NCBI GenBank assembly: GCA_001593865.1
Contig: LUCB01000007.1
Location: 86,921 to 150,920 of the forward strand
Length of the DNA: 64,000 nt
Reading direction: 5' to 3'
Source of the DNA: Candidatus Bathyarchaeota archaeon B24
GTDB lineage: Archaea; Thermoproteota; CALKCG01; B24
The notes under the pieces are model-generated. The model was not told where the DNA came from. It saw only the letters and a list, made by a program, of their open reading frames with translations, and made no database searches. Shown piece after piece: positions 48,669 to 58,177 of the stretch (position 1 is the stretch's first letter; each line of letters opens with the position of its first letter). The position numbers were made by a program, and so were the translations under genes.

Positions 48669-50669
48669 ATGATGTTAGAGGGGTCTTTGAGGGGTCTTCT
48701 CGACGTGCTCTCTAAGAGAATCGACGGAGACGAGGTCTCCAGAATAGTCTCCGACATATGGGGGAGCGATAGGTTTTTCGATTTCAAAAGCTTCGGGGAG
48801 ACCGCGAGTTACTGCGCCGAGAGGCTTAGAAAGGCGGGGCTTGAGGTGGAGGTCTTCGAGGTTCCTGCTGACGGGAAAACCAGGTTCGGAGACTGGATTG
48901 TGCCTAAAGCCTGGGATGTAGAGGACGCATATCTGACACTTGTAGAGCCTAGAGAGCATGCGCAGGTGTTGGCTAGATACAGGGAGGTTCCTCAGAGTCT
49001 ATTCATGTATAGTGCTCCTACTCCGGAAGACGGGGTTGTAGCAGAGGTCGTGTACGTGAGAGACGCGGATAAGCCTGAAAGCTACGAGGGCGTAGACATC
49101 CGTGGTAAAATTCTTCTCACGGAGAAACCCGGCTCTTCGGTCGAGAGGTATGCGGCTTCCAAGGGGGCCATAGGCATCATATCCTACAAGCTTGGAGGAC
49201 ATGGGGTTAAAGCCCCTCCAGACGTCACGGCTTGGGAGAACGCGTGTTTCCTACCTGACAACCCTAAGGGGCTTTTCGGCTTCAGCCTGCCACCTGAGAG
49301 GGGTGAGTGGCTTAAAAACCTGGTTCTGGAAGCAGCTTCCAGGGGGGAGAAGGTTAGAGTTAAAGCCGTCGTGAAAACCCGGCTCTACGATGGGGTTTTC
49401 AAGGTCGTATCGGCCCTCATACCAGGTTCTATCGATGAAGAAGTCTGGGCCATAGGTCATCTGTACGAGGTCGGGGCTAACGATAATGCGTCTGGATGCG
49501 GGGTCATGATGGCAGTGGCCGAGGCGATAAGGCGGTTGATAGATGAGGGTAGGTTGCCGAGGCCTAAGAGGGGTCTCAGGTTCATCTTCACCTTCGAGTG
49601 TTACGGAACCATGGCCTATCTACTCGCCCATGAAAAGCTTGCGTCGAAGGCTTTAGCCGGTATAAACCTCGACATGGTAGGTGGGGACCAAAACAAATGT
49701 CTAAGCGTTCTGGAGCTATGCGAGAACCCTCATGTAGCGCTCTCGTTCACAGACGCCTTGGCTAGAAGGCTTATGATAGAGGTATTCGGTGATCAGGCCT
49801 ACCCGGTTAGGTGGAGGCCTTCAGGTTTCATGCTCGACGACAACCTCATAGCCGACCCATGCTTCGGGATACCGACGCCGTCGATAATAGGGGTTCCAGA
49901 CCGGTTCTGGCACACCTCCGGAGATACCCCTGAAATCCTCGACAAGAACCTTCTGGCTAAGATAGGAGTTATGTCGGCGGCGTATATGCTACTGATAGCC
50001 TACGCCTCAGACGAGGATGCATTATGGCTTCTGGAGGAGACCCTAAGCTTCTTAGAGTCTAAAGCTCTTAGGGATGTCGACCGTTTCAGGGCGTCGGTCT
50101 ACAACGTCGTAGCCAAGCGGAACGCGTCTGAAGAGTTAGCCACGATCCTAGAGGAGGCTGAGGATAAGCTGCGATACTGGAAAGAGATAGGCCATCATGC
50201 CCTTAAATCCGTCTTAAAGCTTTCAGACGGAGGTCTCAGCCAAGTCTTGGAGAACGCCGTCGAAGAAGCCGAAGCCAGGTTAAACGCTAGGGTCGAGGAG
50301 GAGCTCGAAAATCTGAGACGTCTCGCCGAGAGGCTTTCGAAGGCTAGGGGGGTTAAAATAGTTAGAACCGAGAAGAAGCTGAGTGCAGACGAGAAGTACG
50401 CTGCGAGCATCGTTCCCAAGAGGCTCGTGATAGGGACATTGACCTTCAAGGGGTTGCCTGAAGAACTTAGGAGGCTTTCTAGATGGGAGCCGGCTTACTC
50501 GACGGAGTTGAATACGCCTCTGTTCTGGATAGACGGGCGGCGGAGCCTCTTGGAAATCTATAGGCTCGTTAGGTATGAAACCGGTAGGTTTGACCTGAGA
50601 GAGCTTATAGAGTACTTCAGCTTCCTCGAAAAAGCCGGTTATGTAAAGCTTGAGAAAAAACGGGCTTAG
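48669..50669 (+). CDS. M28-family aminopeptidase-like protein with PA domain and C-terminal extension
   Basis: A 666-residue protein. The central PA-like insert is about residues 115-215 (YEGVDIRGKILLTEKPG). The M28 zinc site follows: VGANDNASGCGVMM (metal Asp), FTFECYGTMAYL (Glu pair position) and a late HTSGDTPE (His). The usual first metal His is replaced around AIGHLYEVGAN. The last 200 residues include a coiled helical segment (LNARVEEELENLRRLAERL) and a winged-helix-like end (LLEIYRLVRYETGRFDLREL). No signal peptide is seen. Peptide substrate and cellular role unknown. Confidence 0.75.
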   Translation: MMLEGSLRGLLDVLSKRIDGDEVSRIVSDIWGSDRFFDFKSFGETASYCAERLRKAGLEVEVFEVPADGKTRFGDWIVPKAWDVEDAYLTLVEPREHAQVLARYREVPQSLFMYSAPTPEDGVVAEVVYVRDADKPESYEGVDIRGKILLTEKPGSSVERYAASKGAIGIISYKLGGHGVKAPPDVTAWENACFLPDNPKGLFGFSLPPERGEWLKNLVLEAASRGEKVRVKAVVKTRLYDGVFKVVSALIPGSIDEEVWAIGHLYEVGANDNASGCGVMMAVAEAIRRLIDEGRLPRPKRGLRFIFTFECYGTMAYLLAHEKLASKALAGINLDMVGGDQNKCLSVLELCENPHVALSFTDALARRLMIEVFGDQAYPVRWRPSGFMLDDNLIADPCFGIPTPSIIGVPDRFWHTSGDTPEILDKNLLAKIGVMSAAYMLLIAYASDEDALWLLEETLSFLESKALRDVDRFRASVYNVVAKRNASEELATILEEAEDKLRYWKEIGHHALKSVLKLSDGGLSQVLENAVEEAEARLNARVEEELENLRRLAERLSKARGVKIVRTEKKLSADEKYAASIVPKRLVIGTLTFKGLPEELRRLSRWEPAYSTELNTPLFWIDGRRSLLEIYRLVRYETGRFDLRELIEYFSFLEKAGYVKLEKKRA

Positions 50670-50678
50670 CCGTTTACG

Positions 50679-51536
50679 CTATATGTCTAACGGAGGCAGT
50701 GTCCATCCCACCAGTTTTTTCTTAGCCTCACTGCAGAACGCGCAGTCGCTTCTGTCGCATAGGAAGATGTCTGGACGGCGTTTTATTATCTCGTAGAGAG
50801 CGGTCAGGAGTTCTCTAGACCTGACGATTGTTGTAGGGGCTTCTCCTACGAACCCGGTTCTGACTATGCCGGTCTTCATAAGCTCCAGCTTAACCTTGCT
50901 ATCTCGCTTAGGTTCTCCGTAGAAGTCTCTATGCCCTTCCGGGCTTTTCTCAAGCCTGACCTTGAAGACTCTTCCATGGTCGTCCTCGACTAAGGCCTCC
51001 ATGCTTATATCGTAATAGGGGAGTTCAAGCCTATCTTCGACCGCGTGGAAGAACGAGCATACGTTAAACCCGACTCCAAGTAGCATAACGTAGCCGTCGA
51101 GCTCCACAAGTTTCCCCCATGGCCCGTGCTTACTAAAGGCGGAGGTGTTTTCATGACCCGACGTTAAATACTCCGCGTGTTTACCTATGGCCGCGACCGA
51201 ATGGGTCGGGTGTCTACTCCTATAAGCATCAGGTCTACGCCAGAAGACGTCTGTTATAAGCCCGACCCTAGAGGGGGTCTTAGCCGGGTAAAAAGGCACA
51301 CCACCCCTGGTGAAGCTGAACGTGAACGTCGGGACCATAACGGTGCCCCCTGAACCGACGACCTCGATGAAGGCATCTATGACAGTGTTCGCCCCACCCT
51401 CGACGTAACCTATGCTCTTCAGAGAGCTATGGAAAACCACGACATCTCCTCTCTTCAACCCAAGCTTCCTGAGGTCCTCCACGATCCTCTCTTTCGTGAC
51501 GTATAGCCTATCCTTAAACTTCTCAGGAACCCGCAT
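50679..51536 (-). CDS. Aminoglycoside 3-N-acetyltransferase (AAC(3))-family protein
   Basis: A 285-residue member of the AAC(3)/YokD antibiotic acetyltransferase fold. VVFHSSLKSIGYVEGGANTV and GGTVMVPTFTFSF are the CoA-binding hallmark segments. HPTHSVAAIGKHA and LLGVGFNVCSFFHAVED carry conserved active-site His residues. The C-terminus has CDRSDCAFC, an added Cys cluster. In archaea the substrate is more likely a natural amino sugar than a drug; this is inference. ATG 51536 is preferred, 6 nt after GGGAGGA. It is 36 bp behind the large GH42-like gene. Confidence 0.85.
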   Translation of the reverse strand: MRVPEKFKDRLYVTKERIVEDLRKLGLKRGDVVVFHSSLKSIGYVEGGANTVIDAFIEVVGSGGTVMVPTFTFSFTRGGVPFYPAKTPSRVGLITDVFWRRPDAYRSRHPTHSVAAIGKHAEYLTSGHENTSAFSKHGPWGKLVELDGYVMLLGVGFNVCSFFHAVEDRLELPYYDISMEALVEDDHGRVFKVRLEKSPEGHRDFYGEPKRDSKVKLELMKTGIVRTGFVGEAPTTIVRSRELLTALYEIIKRRPDIFLCDRSDCAFCSEAKKKLVGWTLPPLDI

Positions 51537-51572
51537 ATGCACTCCTCCCTCAAGCCAAGTAGACTAAGAAAT

Positions 51573-54287
51573 TTATTTAGAGTTCTCTACTTTGAAGACA
51601 GCCTCTCTCTCGACCCCGCTCTCGACATCTCTGAGTTTAACCTTCCACAACCCCTCCGGGTCGTTCAAAGCCAGAGGGATCTCCGTCTCAAGAACCCCTC
51701 CAACTGCTTTATGGTTTCCTGAATAGTACTCGACAAGCCTACCCTCTGGGTCGTACACCTCCATCCTGAATACGGTGTCGTTGAAGTTCTCAGGTTCTCT
51801 GACCAGAGACGCCCTGACCGGAACCGACTCGCCTGGCCTCACACGGTTTTTAACGTAGAGCGTGATGTCCACGACCCTATACGGCGTTAAAGCCAGGAGC
51901 CTAGGCTCGTAAGCTGGCACCGTGGTCTCTAAGACGTCTACGTAGCCTAGGTACTTTCTCTCCCTGATATCGTAGACGTGGAACCACCTCGGAAGCCTCA
52001 GCCTAACCCTTGTTTCACGTCTAAAGACTCTCTCAGAAGATTTTACAAGCTCCGGTCCCATATCCGAGAACACCAAGCTCGGGTTCTTAAGAAGCCCAAC
52101 GTACAACGCTGCTTTGTTCCTCCACCTGAACACCTCACACCCATACACTTCACCGCCCTCGGTGTTCAAAACCCATATCTCAGGCCTAACCCCCACGGCT
52201 TCTAGAACCATTCTGAAGATCTCCCTGTGATCCCTCCCGCCGCCTTCCCTCAGCCTGTGTAGGCAGTAGTCTGCTAGGTCTAGGTTCAAGTATATCGCCA
52301 AGCCTTCGCCGTGTTTCTTCACGAACAGCGCCTTAACGCCGTCAGCGTCTTCACAGAGCGCATGACTGCCGTTTTCACTCAGACCCTGCTCTAAAACAGG
52401 GACCTCGAAGCGTCTCCGCTCCGGTTTAAACCCACCATATACGGATTTAACCTCGACGCCTGGTCTGCTTTTTCTCGGCTTAAGCTCTACGGAGCTTCTT
52501 GAGACCCCGAATAGGTCGTCTAAAAGCCCCCTATCCAGCCGCTTACAGTGTCCATCCATAAGCCCGACCAGCCCGTCGGCTATGACCACGCCGCCGGATT
52601 CGACATATCCCCTTATCCGCTCCACTTCTTTATGGCTTAAAGCGATAGACCTGGGCATTATGAAAACCCTGTATCTCCGCTTGGTTAGCTCACCGTTCTC
52701 CACCTCCTCGTAGGAGACAAAGCGGTATTGAAGACCGAGGTCTTCGAGAAGCTTGAGTAGGCTTTCCCTAAGCCTTACGAACTCGGACCTGGCGCGTTCG
52801 TCGAAGTTGGACCTATCGGCTATGTCCACATCCTCTGTCTCGAGCATCCAGTGCGCGTGTATGCTCGACTGAGAGTAGTGTATCGCTATCAGGTCGTCCT
52901 CGAACTCTGCTAGGCTTAGGAGCTTAGCTATACCGCCCCTAAGCTCTAGGAACGTTTCCTTCATCTCTAGCCCCTTCGGGTTTATCTCCAAGCTAGGCTC
53001 GACGACGTATCGTTTACCGACTCCGTCGTCATAATCCCATAGGATAACCCCTCTATCCCCGTGTAGAAGGTGGTGCCAGAGCATCCACTTAGCCTCATCC
53101 CCCACGTCGAAGAGCGTTATGACGTGTACTATCCTCTTACCGCCGAACGACCGTATGACCTCGCGGCTGTTACCTATGTTATACGCCTCTATGAAGTCTA
53201 GAAACCTCGTGAGCCTCCACCAGTCGTATCCGCCGTAGGCGCTGGGCATCTGACCACCTGTCAAACCCACCGGCCTCGTCGGGTCGACTTCCCTTACCCA
53301 GTCTCGACAGACCCTAAACGCCTCGGCGAACGTGATCTCCATGAACGTCCTATGGTCTGCCCACGGGGCTAGGTTGTAGTCTCCGCGACGCCTAACCTCC
53401 TCTGTGGTCATGGGTACGACCTCGTCCCAGGATTTAAAGCTCGTCCCCCACTCCTCGTTCAACGCCTCTATTGACCCGTATACCTTCCTAAGCCAATCCC
53501 TCATCTTGTTCAAACAGTGCGGGCAGAAGCAGAAGTCGAACGGCCCCACGAGGTCGCCTATACCAGCCTCATCTGATATATCGTACCAGAGAGGCCCGTA
53601 GGGCATATAGCACCTCACTATGTCTTGGACCCTAGCCCTGTACGCCATGGCGACCACGGGGTCGTTCAGGCAGTTCTTCCGGACTAGGAGACGCTTATCC
53701 CTAGTCGCCTTATACGCGTCTCTGAGGGGCTGCCACTCCTCACCCCTCCTGCCTGTTTGATGGTAGAACGCAAGCCACCTGGGAGCCAGCTGGGCTAGGT
53801 AGAACCTGAGGTTTGTATCTAACAGGTTCTCCAGATAGGGTGTAGGCTCTGGTGGAGGACCTGGGGGAGGCGCATGGACTAGACCGGCGTTTATACCTAA
53901 GGCCTTTATCTTCTCGAGGTACTCCCTAGTCCTGCCTGGGTTCCATATGAGCACGACGTAGTCGTCCCACGGCTCCGGGTCGGGTGTAACTATAAACACT
54001 TGTTGAGTCTTAAACAGCGTCTCTCCTGAAACGCTGTAAACCTCGCATTCTAAACGGTTTTTAACAGTCAACGCCTTCTTCAGCTCGAAGCTAAACCCTA
54101 TGTAACGGTTGTTGGGCAGCTTCTCCCTAAACCTAAAACGATCGACAAGCCTACCATAGACGTCGACCCATCGAACCTCGCAGTCGACTTCCATAGCCTT
54201 CTTGGTGATGAGGGTGACCCTACCCTGAAGAACCTCTCCCCTTCCATAAACCCGCTTATCGAGTTCAAGCCAAGCCGAAACGGTCAA
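51573..54287 (-). CDS. Large GH42-like beta-galactosidase family protein
   Basis: A 904-residue protein. An N-terminal beta-sandwich (about 1-100) is followed by a TIM barrel of the GH42/GH-A type (LWYDISDEAGIGD with candidate acid Glu; CFCPHCLNKM; FIEAYNIGNSREV). Next comes a trimerisation/Rossmann-like domain (FIMPRSIALSHKEVERIRGYVESGGVVIADG) and a C-terminal beta-sandwich (VRPGESVPVRASLV). TTG 54287 is chosen, 7 nt after GAGAGG; the open frame reaches 54317. No signal peptide, so it is cytoplasmic. It probably hydrolyses a beta-linked oligosaccharide; the exact bond is unknown. Confidence 0.75.
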   Translation of the reverse strand: MTVSAWLELDKRVYGRGEVLQGRVTLITKKAMEVDCEVRWVDVYGRLVDRFRFREKLPNNRYIGFSFELKKALTVKNRLECEVYSVSGETLFKTQQVFIVTPDPEPWDDYVVLIWNPGRTREYLEKIKALGINAGLVHAPPPGPPPEPTPYLENLLDTNLRFYLAQLAPRWLAFYHQTGRRGEEWQPLRDAYKATRDKRLLVRKNCLNDPVVAMAYRARVQDIVRCYMPYGPLWYDISDEAGIGDLVGPFDFCFCPHCLNKMRDWLRKVYGSIEALNEEWGTSFKSWDEVVPMTTEEVRRRGDYNLAPWADHRTFMEITFAEAFRVCRDWVREVDPTRPVGLTGGQMPSAYGGYDWWRLTRFLDFIEAYNIGNSREVIRSFGGKRIVHVITLFDVGDEAKWMLWHHLLHGDRGVILWDYDDGVGKRYVVEPSLEINPKGLEMKETFLELRGGIAKLLSLAEFEDDLIAIHYSQSSIHAHWMLETEDVDIADRSNFDERARSEFVRLRESLLKLLEDLGLQYRFVSYEEVENGELTKRRYRVFIMPRSIALSHKEVERIRGYVESGGVVIADGLVGLMDGHCKRLDRGLLDDLFGVSRSSVELKPRKSRPGVEVKSVYGGFKPERRRFEVPVLEQGLSENGSHALCEDADGVKALFVKKHGEGLAIYLNLDLADYCLHRLREGGGRDHREIFRMVLEAVGVRPEIWVLNTEGGEVYGCEVFRWRNKAALYVGLLKNPSLVFSDMGPELVKSSERVFRRETRVRLRLPRWFHVYDIRERKYLGYVDVLETTVPAYEPRLLALTPYRVVDITLYVKNRVRPGESVPVRASLVREPENFNDTVFRMEVYDPEGRLVEYYSGNHKAVGGVLETEIPLALNDPEGLWKVKLRDVESGVEREAVFKVENSK

Positions 54288-54412
54288 ACAACCACCTCTC
54301 CGACATCGAATAAACACGCTATACGCTATAACGATTTAAGTCTACTTAGCCGTTTGGCTTCAGCCCTCTATGACGGTTATTAACATGTCATCTTAACTCT
54401 CTTTCATAGATC

Positions 54413-56626
54413 TCATCTTCTCGCTATGCGGTATATTCCTATACCGTTCGGAGGTATACATGTTCTAAACGTTAGTATTCCTACCTCATACTCCACCGGG
54501 ATCTCCTTATCTTCTAAGAGGCTTAAACATCTGAACGCTTCATTCGGCGTTCTAACTCCCAATTTGGCGACTAAAGTCTGTGTTCCAAGATTTATCGCGA
54601 ACAGTATTTTATCGCCGGCGTAGTTATGAACCGTTAAATCTATCGGACCACCCCGGAGTTCTAAAAGCTTGACGGGTTTAACCACTCCAGCCCATTTAGC
54701 GAAACCGGCTATAAGTCTTCTAACACCTTCTTCACCATATCTGAGGTAACTCCTACCTATGCACGTGCCTATGAAAACTACCCCACCCTTGCCGTGGGAT
54801 GACGCGATCACCGCCGGAGACCCGTCTTCGAAAACGCCTAAAACCTCCCCTTCAGGCAAGACTTCGAGCTTCTCTTTGTAGAGGCTTCCGGAGAAGGTCG
54901 AGCCGATTTCGGTATTCGGCAACGCCGGATGGGTGACTGTAGTCCGTATACGTATCCCTGAGCCTGCCTGCTTTTTTCTATAGGGAGTCGGGTCCGGAGC
55001 CGAGTCCAAACCTGCGTACAAATCTACTTCTCTGCATCGGAATAGCTTATCCAACCCCGCGCCGGGCATTACCTTATAACATTCGACCTCGAAGTCGTCG
55101 GTAACGACGCATGGAGAATCTGCGACTATGAAGCCTCCGTTTCTCGCGAATTCGAAAAGCTTCTCTGCGACGCTCTTGTCTAGGCATATCGTGAACGGCA
55201 TATACAGAAGCTTATACCCTTTAAGCCGCCCTACCTCGATGTCTTCAGGCCTTATGAAGTCTACCGGTATGTGGTTCTCCCATAAGGCCTTGTAGAAACC
55301 GCCTATATCGCTCACGCAGTACTCGACCGAGCCGGGTTTCTGCGATAAATGAAGAAGTTTGATATATGCCATGGGGTTGAATAGGATGGCTGCCTCCGCC
55401 TTCACAGGGCTCATCTCCAAAAACATGTCGGAGTATTTCTCTAAGACTTCTCCAACCTTTTTAGCGGCCTCAGCCCTTTCGGTCGGTGTGCCGTCGTAAA
55501 GCGTAAGCCCCCTCCCTGAAAGCTGTAAACCTCTCAGGAAGGGTCTCCACTTCCACATTGTTATGCCTTTAGCACCATGAGCTATACACAGCCAGCATAG
55601 CATCTGAAGCTGACTTGGGGAAACCCTGTCTAGCGGGTGGTATCTGCTTCGGTAGTGGGTCTGGAGCTCGGCTATAAATAGAGGCTTCTCTCCGGCTGCC
55701 GACCTTAGGCTGTCTAATATCTCGGCCCAAAGCCAGCCGTCTACCGCGGGTTTTAGCGGACCTCTGCCCGTGGGGATCGTGGGGTAGAAAGACGTACCGA
55801 GTACGTCTACGCTTCTAGCTATTAGCCAGTCGTCTACTCCTACGCTTACGGAGTATCCCGAGTTGACCATAGAGAGTACAGGATGGCATAAAACCGGATG
55901 GTTCGGGTCTTTGCTCTTTAAGGCCTCTGCTCCCTCTCTTATGATGTTGGCGACGTTGTAGAGGCAAAACGCCCTCCAGTCTAGGATGGGAGTCGCGTAG
56001 GGGAAGCCTAACCCTATCCTATGCTTAAACTCCACTATGTCCTCCCAATCCTCGATGTTAGGTGACATCCATACCTCTCTAAGCCTCTCGATCGTCCCAT
56101 ATTTCCTCTTAAGCCACTTCACGTATTCCATCATAGTGTACTTGCACCGACACATGAAGTTAGGCTCCCAGTATATGTTGTATAGAAGAATCGCGTCTTC
56201 GTCCCTGAAGTGCTCCGCGACGGCTTCGAAGAACCTCCGGATTCCCTCCTTAACCGCGGGATGGTTTGGACATATCCTCTTAGCCTCCGTCTCCCCCCAA
56301 TCTATACCCTCTTCGACGTACACGTCTCGGTGTTTCCTGAGAAGCCAAGTCGGTGGAGGTCCCTCCTCACCTCCTCGATACCCCTCTAGGACCAAATGGA
56401 CTTTCAACCCATATTTCTTAGCAAGCTCTACCATATAGTCTATCTCGGAGAAGTCGTAGCGGCCAGGTGTTTTCTCAACCTTAGCCCAGTGAACAGCAAG
56501 CCAAACGTGGTTTAACTTATATTCTGATATCGTTCGAAAGTCTCTATCCCATTCGTCCCTAGTTATAGACGGATCGCGCCAATGCTGATAGGTTACTCCG
56601 AACGGAAAAGTTTTAAAACATTTCAA
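54413..56626 (-). CDS. GH42 beta-galactosidase-like glycoside hydrolase
   Basis: A 737-residue enzyme. A TIM barrel occupies about 10-390, with KLNHVWLAVHWAKVEKTPGR near the start, LYNIYWEPN (acid/base Glu) and LFIAELQTHY (nucleophile Glu). A beta-galactosidase trimerisation domain follows (LLYMPFTICLDKSVAEKLFEF, GGFIVADSP) and a small C-terminal domain. TTG 56626 follows GGATAGGG and overlaps the operon with two amidohydrolases upstream (2-bp gap). Cytoplasmic. Likely substrate is a beta-galactoside or arabinoside, not proven. Confidence 0.85.
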   Translation of the reverse strand: MKCFKTFPFGVTYQHWRDPSITRDEWDRDFRTISEYKLNHVWLAVHWAKVEKTPGRYDFSEIDYMVELAKKYGLKVHLVLEGYRGGEEGPPPTWLLRKHRDVYVEEGIDWGETEAKRICPNHPAVKEGIRRFFEAVAEHFRDEDAILLYNIYWEPNFMCRCKYTMMEYVKWLKRKYGTIERLREVWMSPNIEDWEDIVEFKHRIGLGFPYATPILDWRAFCLYNVANIIREGAEALKSKDPNHPVLCHPVLSMVNSGYSVSVGVDDWLIARSVDVLGTSFYPTIPTGRGPLKPAVDGWLWAEILDSLRSAAGEKPLFIAELQTHYRSRYHPLDRVSPSQLQMLCWLCIAHGAKGITMWKWRPFLRGLQLSGRGLTLYDGTPTERAEAAKKVGEVLEKYSDMFLEMSPVKAEAAILFNPMAYIKLLHLSQKPGSVEYCVSDIGGFYKALWENHIPVDFIRPEDIEVGRLKGYKLLYMPFTICLDKSVAEKLFEFARNGGFIVADSPCVVTDDFEVECYKVMPGAGLDKLFRCREVDLYAGLDSAPDPTPYRKKQAGSGIRIRTTVTHPALPNTEIGSTFSGSLYKEKLEVLPEGEVLGVFEDGSPAVIASSHGKGGVVFIGTCIGRSYLRYGEEGVRRLIAGFAKWAGVVKPVKLLELRGGPIDLTVHNYAGDKILFAINLGTQTLVAKLGVRTPNEAFRCLSLLEDKEIPVEYEVGILTFRTCIPPNGIGIYRIARR

Positions 56627-56628
56627 CC

Positions 56629-57342
56629 CTATCCGCCCTCCTCTAATATGCGCATAAGGTTCTCAGACAATATTAGACGTTTTTCAGCGTCGGTTATCGG
56701 TAAAACCTCGATTTTCTTAAGTTCAGGATACTGGTAGATGAACGGGGCATCGGAGCCGAAGAGTATCTTCTCCGCTCCGAGCTTCTCGACTGCCTGCTTG
56801 ATCAAATCTAGGCTGACGGTGGAGGTGTCCAAATATAGATTGGCTCTCTCCTTTGCAACAGTTATAGCGTGTGGGTCATTCCAGCCCATGTGGGCTAGGA
56901 TCACGATCAGCTTAGGGAACCTTTTGGCTATGTAATCTGCAAGTCTAACGCTTGTGTGGAAGTTCGCGGGAACACCTCTCTTCTCTATGGCGCCTAGTAT
57001 CGGTAGAAGAACGTTGGGTGAAAGGTTCGTCGGCTTAAGTTCGCCGACACCCCTCAGTCCTAAGACGTCTAAACCGTATTTTACGTCTTCAAGACCGTGT
57101 TTCCGACAATTCATCTGGACACCGGCGAAGCCTATAAACCTGTTAGGATATCTCCTAACGGCTTCAGCCACCTCCTCGTTCCCATGCCTGAAAACTGGGT
57201 GGAAGACTGGGAAGATGACAGCCTTATCTACCCCGCTCTTGTCCATCTGATTTATAAGCCACTCTGGAGAAGCGTCGAACTGGGAGTACTCGGTCCTAGC
57301 GATCCCCCTACCTACGTGGGTATGCGCATCTACTATCAACAT
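56629..57342 (-). CDS. Amidohydrolase (COG2159-type), metal ligands intact
   Basis: A 237-residue TIM-barrel metallohydrolase. The metal ligands of the family are present: DAHTHVG (HxH, residues 5-11), ANFHTS (His), ILAHMGW (His) and ILFGSDAPF (catalytic Asp). Members decarboxylate or hydrolyse small molecules such as aromatic acids or lactones. It lies between a ligand-less paralog upstream and a GH42 gene downstream, with near-zero gaps, so all three are co-transcribed. Substrate unknown; a sugar lactone would suit the context. Confidence 0.87.
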   Translation of the reverse strand: MLIVDAHTHVGRGIARTEYSQFDASPEWLINQMDKSGVDKAVIFPVFHPVFRHGNEEVAEAVRRYPNRFIGFAGVQMNCRKHGLEDVKYGLDVLGLRGVGELKPTNLSPNVLLPILGAIEKRGVPANFHTSVRLADYIAKRFPKLIVILAHMGWNDPHAITVAKERANLYLDTSTVSLDLIKQAVEKLGAEKILFGSDAPFIYQYPELKKIEVLPITDAEKRLILSENLMRILEEGG

Positions 57343-57343
57343 C

Positions 57344-58120
57344 TCACACTCCTAGGATACGTGCGATGTTTCCTCCTAGGATGAGCATCTTCTCCTCGTC
57401 TGTTAGGTTTAGAGACTCTATCCTAGCGATCTCATAAGTCGGATGGCTGTAAGGGGCGTTTGAGCCGAAGATCACCTGCCTAGCCCCTACCCTTAAGACG
57501 ATCTCTTCGATGCTCCGTGTCATGACGACGGTCGAGACGATGAGGTAGAAATTCCTGCTAATCCTAGCTATATCGATCAAAGGCTCCCTGTAAGGTGGAT
57601 GATAGAAACCTAAGCCCGCCCATGGTGATAAAGTCGCTATCATAGTTTTATCCCTGAACCGTTCTACGATCTGGGGTAACGCCCTTTGAACAAGCCCATA
57701 ATCCACATCTCCCCTAATCAAGACCGGGACATCCAAAGTGAACAGGCGCTCGAACAAGGGACACGCTATAGCAGGGTCGTAGTTAACCCACTGGAACCCG
57801 CTCACTTCGATCCCCTTTAAACCTAGGTCTTTAACCGCTTCACGTGCGACATCATAGGCGCATTCTGGGCAGTTAGGGTCGACCCTCCCAAACCCTATAA
57901 GCCTCTCTGGGTACTTTTCGATAAGCCTCGCGATTTCGCGGTTGGCCTCCGGGTATTCCCAACGATGAACAGGTATGATCACGGTTTTATCTACACCGGC
58001 CATCTCCATGTTCTCTAGGATCTTATCGACGCCGCAACCCCTCTCCTTAACCGGTCGAAACCCCTCTAAAACCGAGGAATCAGCCGCGCCTACATGGGTA
58101 TACGCGTCGATCACCGGCAT
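57344..58120 (-). CDS. Amidohydrolase-fold paralog lacking metal ligands (probable pseudoenzyme)
   Basis: A 258-residue homolog of the next gene: same pattern of IDAYTHVGAAD, VDKTVIIPVHR, YPERLIGFGRVDPNC and VIFGSNAPYSHP. The HxH has become YTH, the second-strand His segment reads VLIRGD, the third reads TLSPWAG in place of AHMG, and the catalytic Asp is Asn (GSNAP). Every usual metal or catalytic residue is therefore altered while the fold and length are kept. It may be a regulatory or scaffold partner of the intact paralog. Start ATG 58120 has a TATA element about 35 nt upstream. Confidence 0.8.
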   Translation of the reverse strand: MPVIDAYTHVGAADSSVLEGFRPVKERGCGVDKILENMEMAGVDKTVIIPVHRWEYPEANREIARLIEKYPERLIGFGRVDPNCPECAYDVAREAVKDLGLKGIEVSGFQWVNYDPAIACPLFERLFTLDVPVLIRGDVDYGLVQRALPQIVERFRDKTMIATLSPWAGLGFYHPPYREPLIDIARISRNFYLIVSTVVMTRSIEEIVLRVGARQVIFGSNAPYSHPTYEIARIESLNLTDEEKMLILGGNIARILGV

Positions 58121-58148
58121 AAATATCCGGAAAACCTTTCCTAAACTG

Positions 58149-58162
58149 AAAAAATATATGCC
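58149..58162 (-). promoter_or_regulatory. TATA box of amidohydrolase-GH42 operon
   Basis: Minus-strand GCATATATTTTTTC. The predicted start is about 10 nt before ATG 58120. Confidence 0.5.
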
Positions 58163-58177
58163 TTTAGGCTATTTTCG

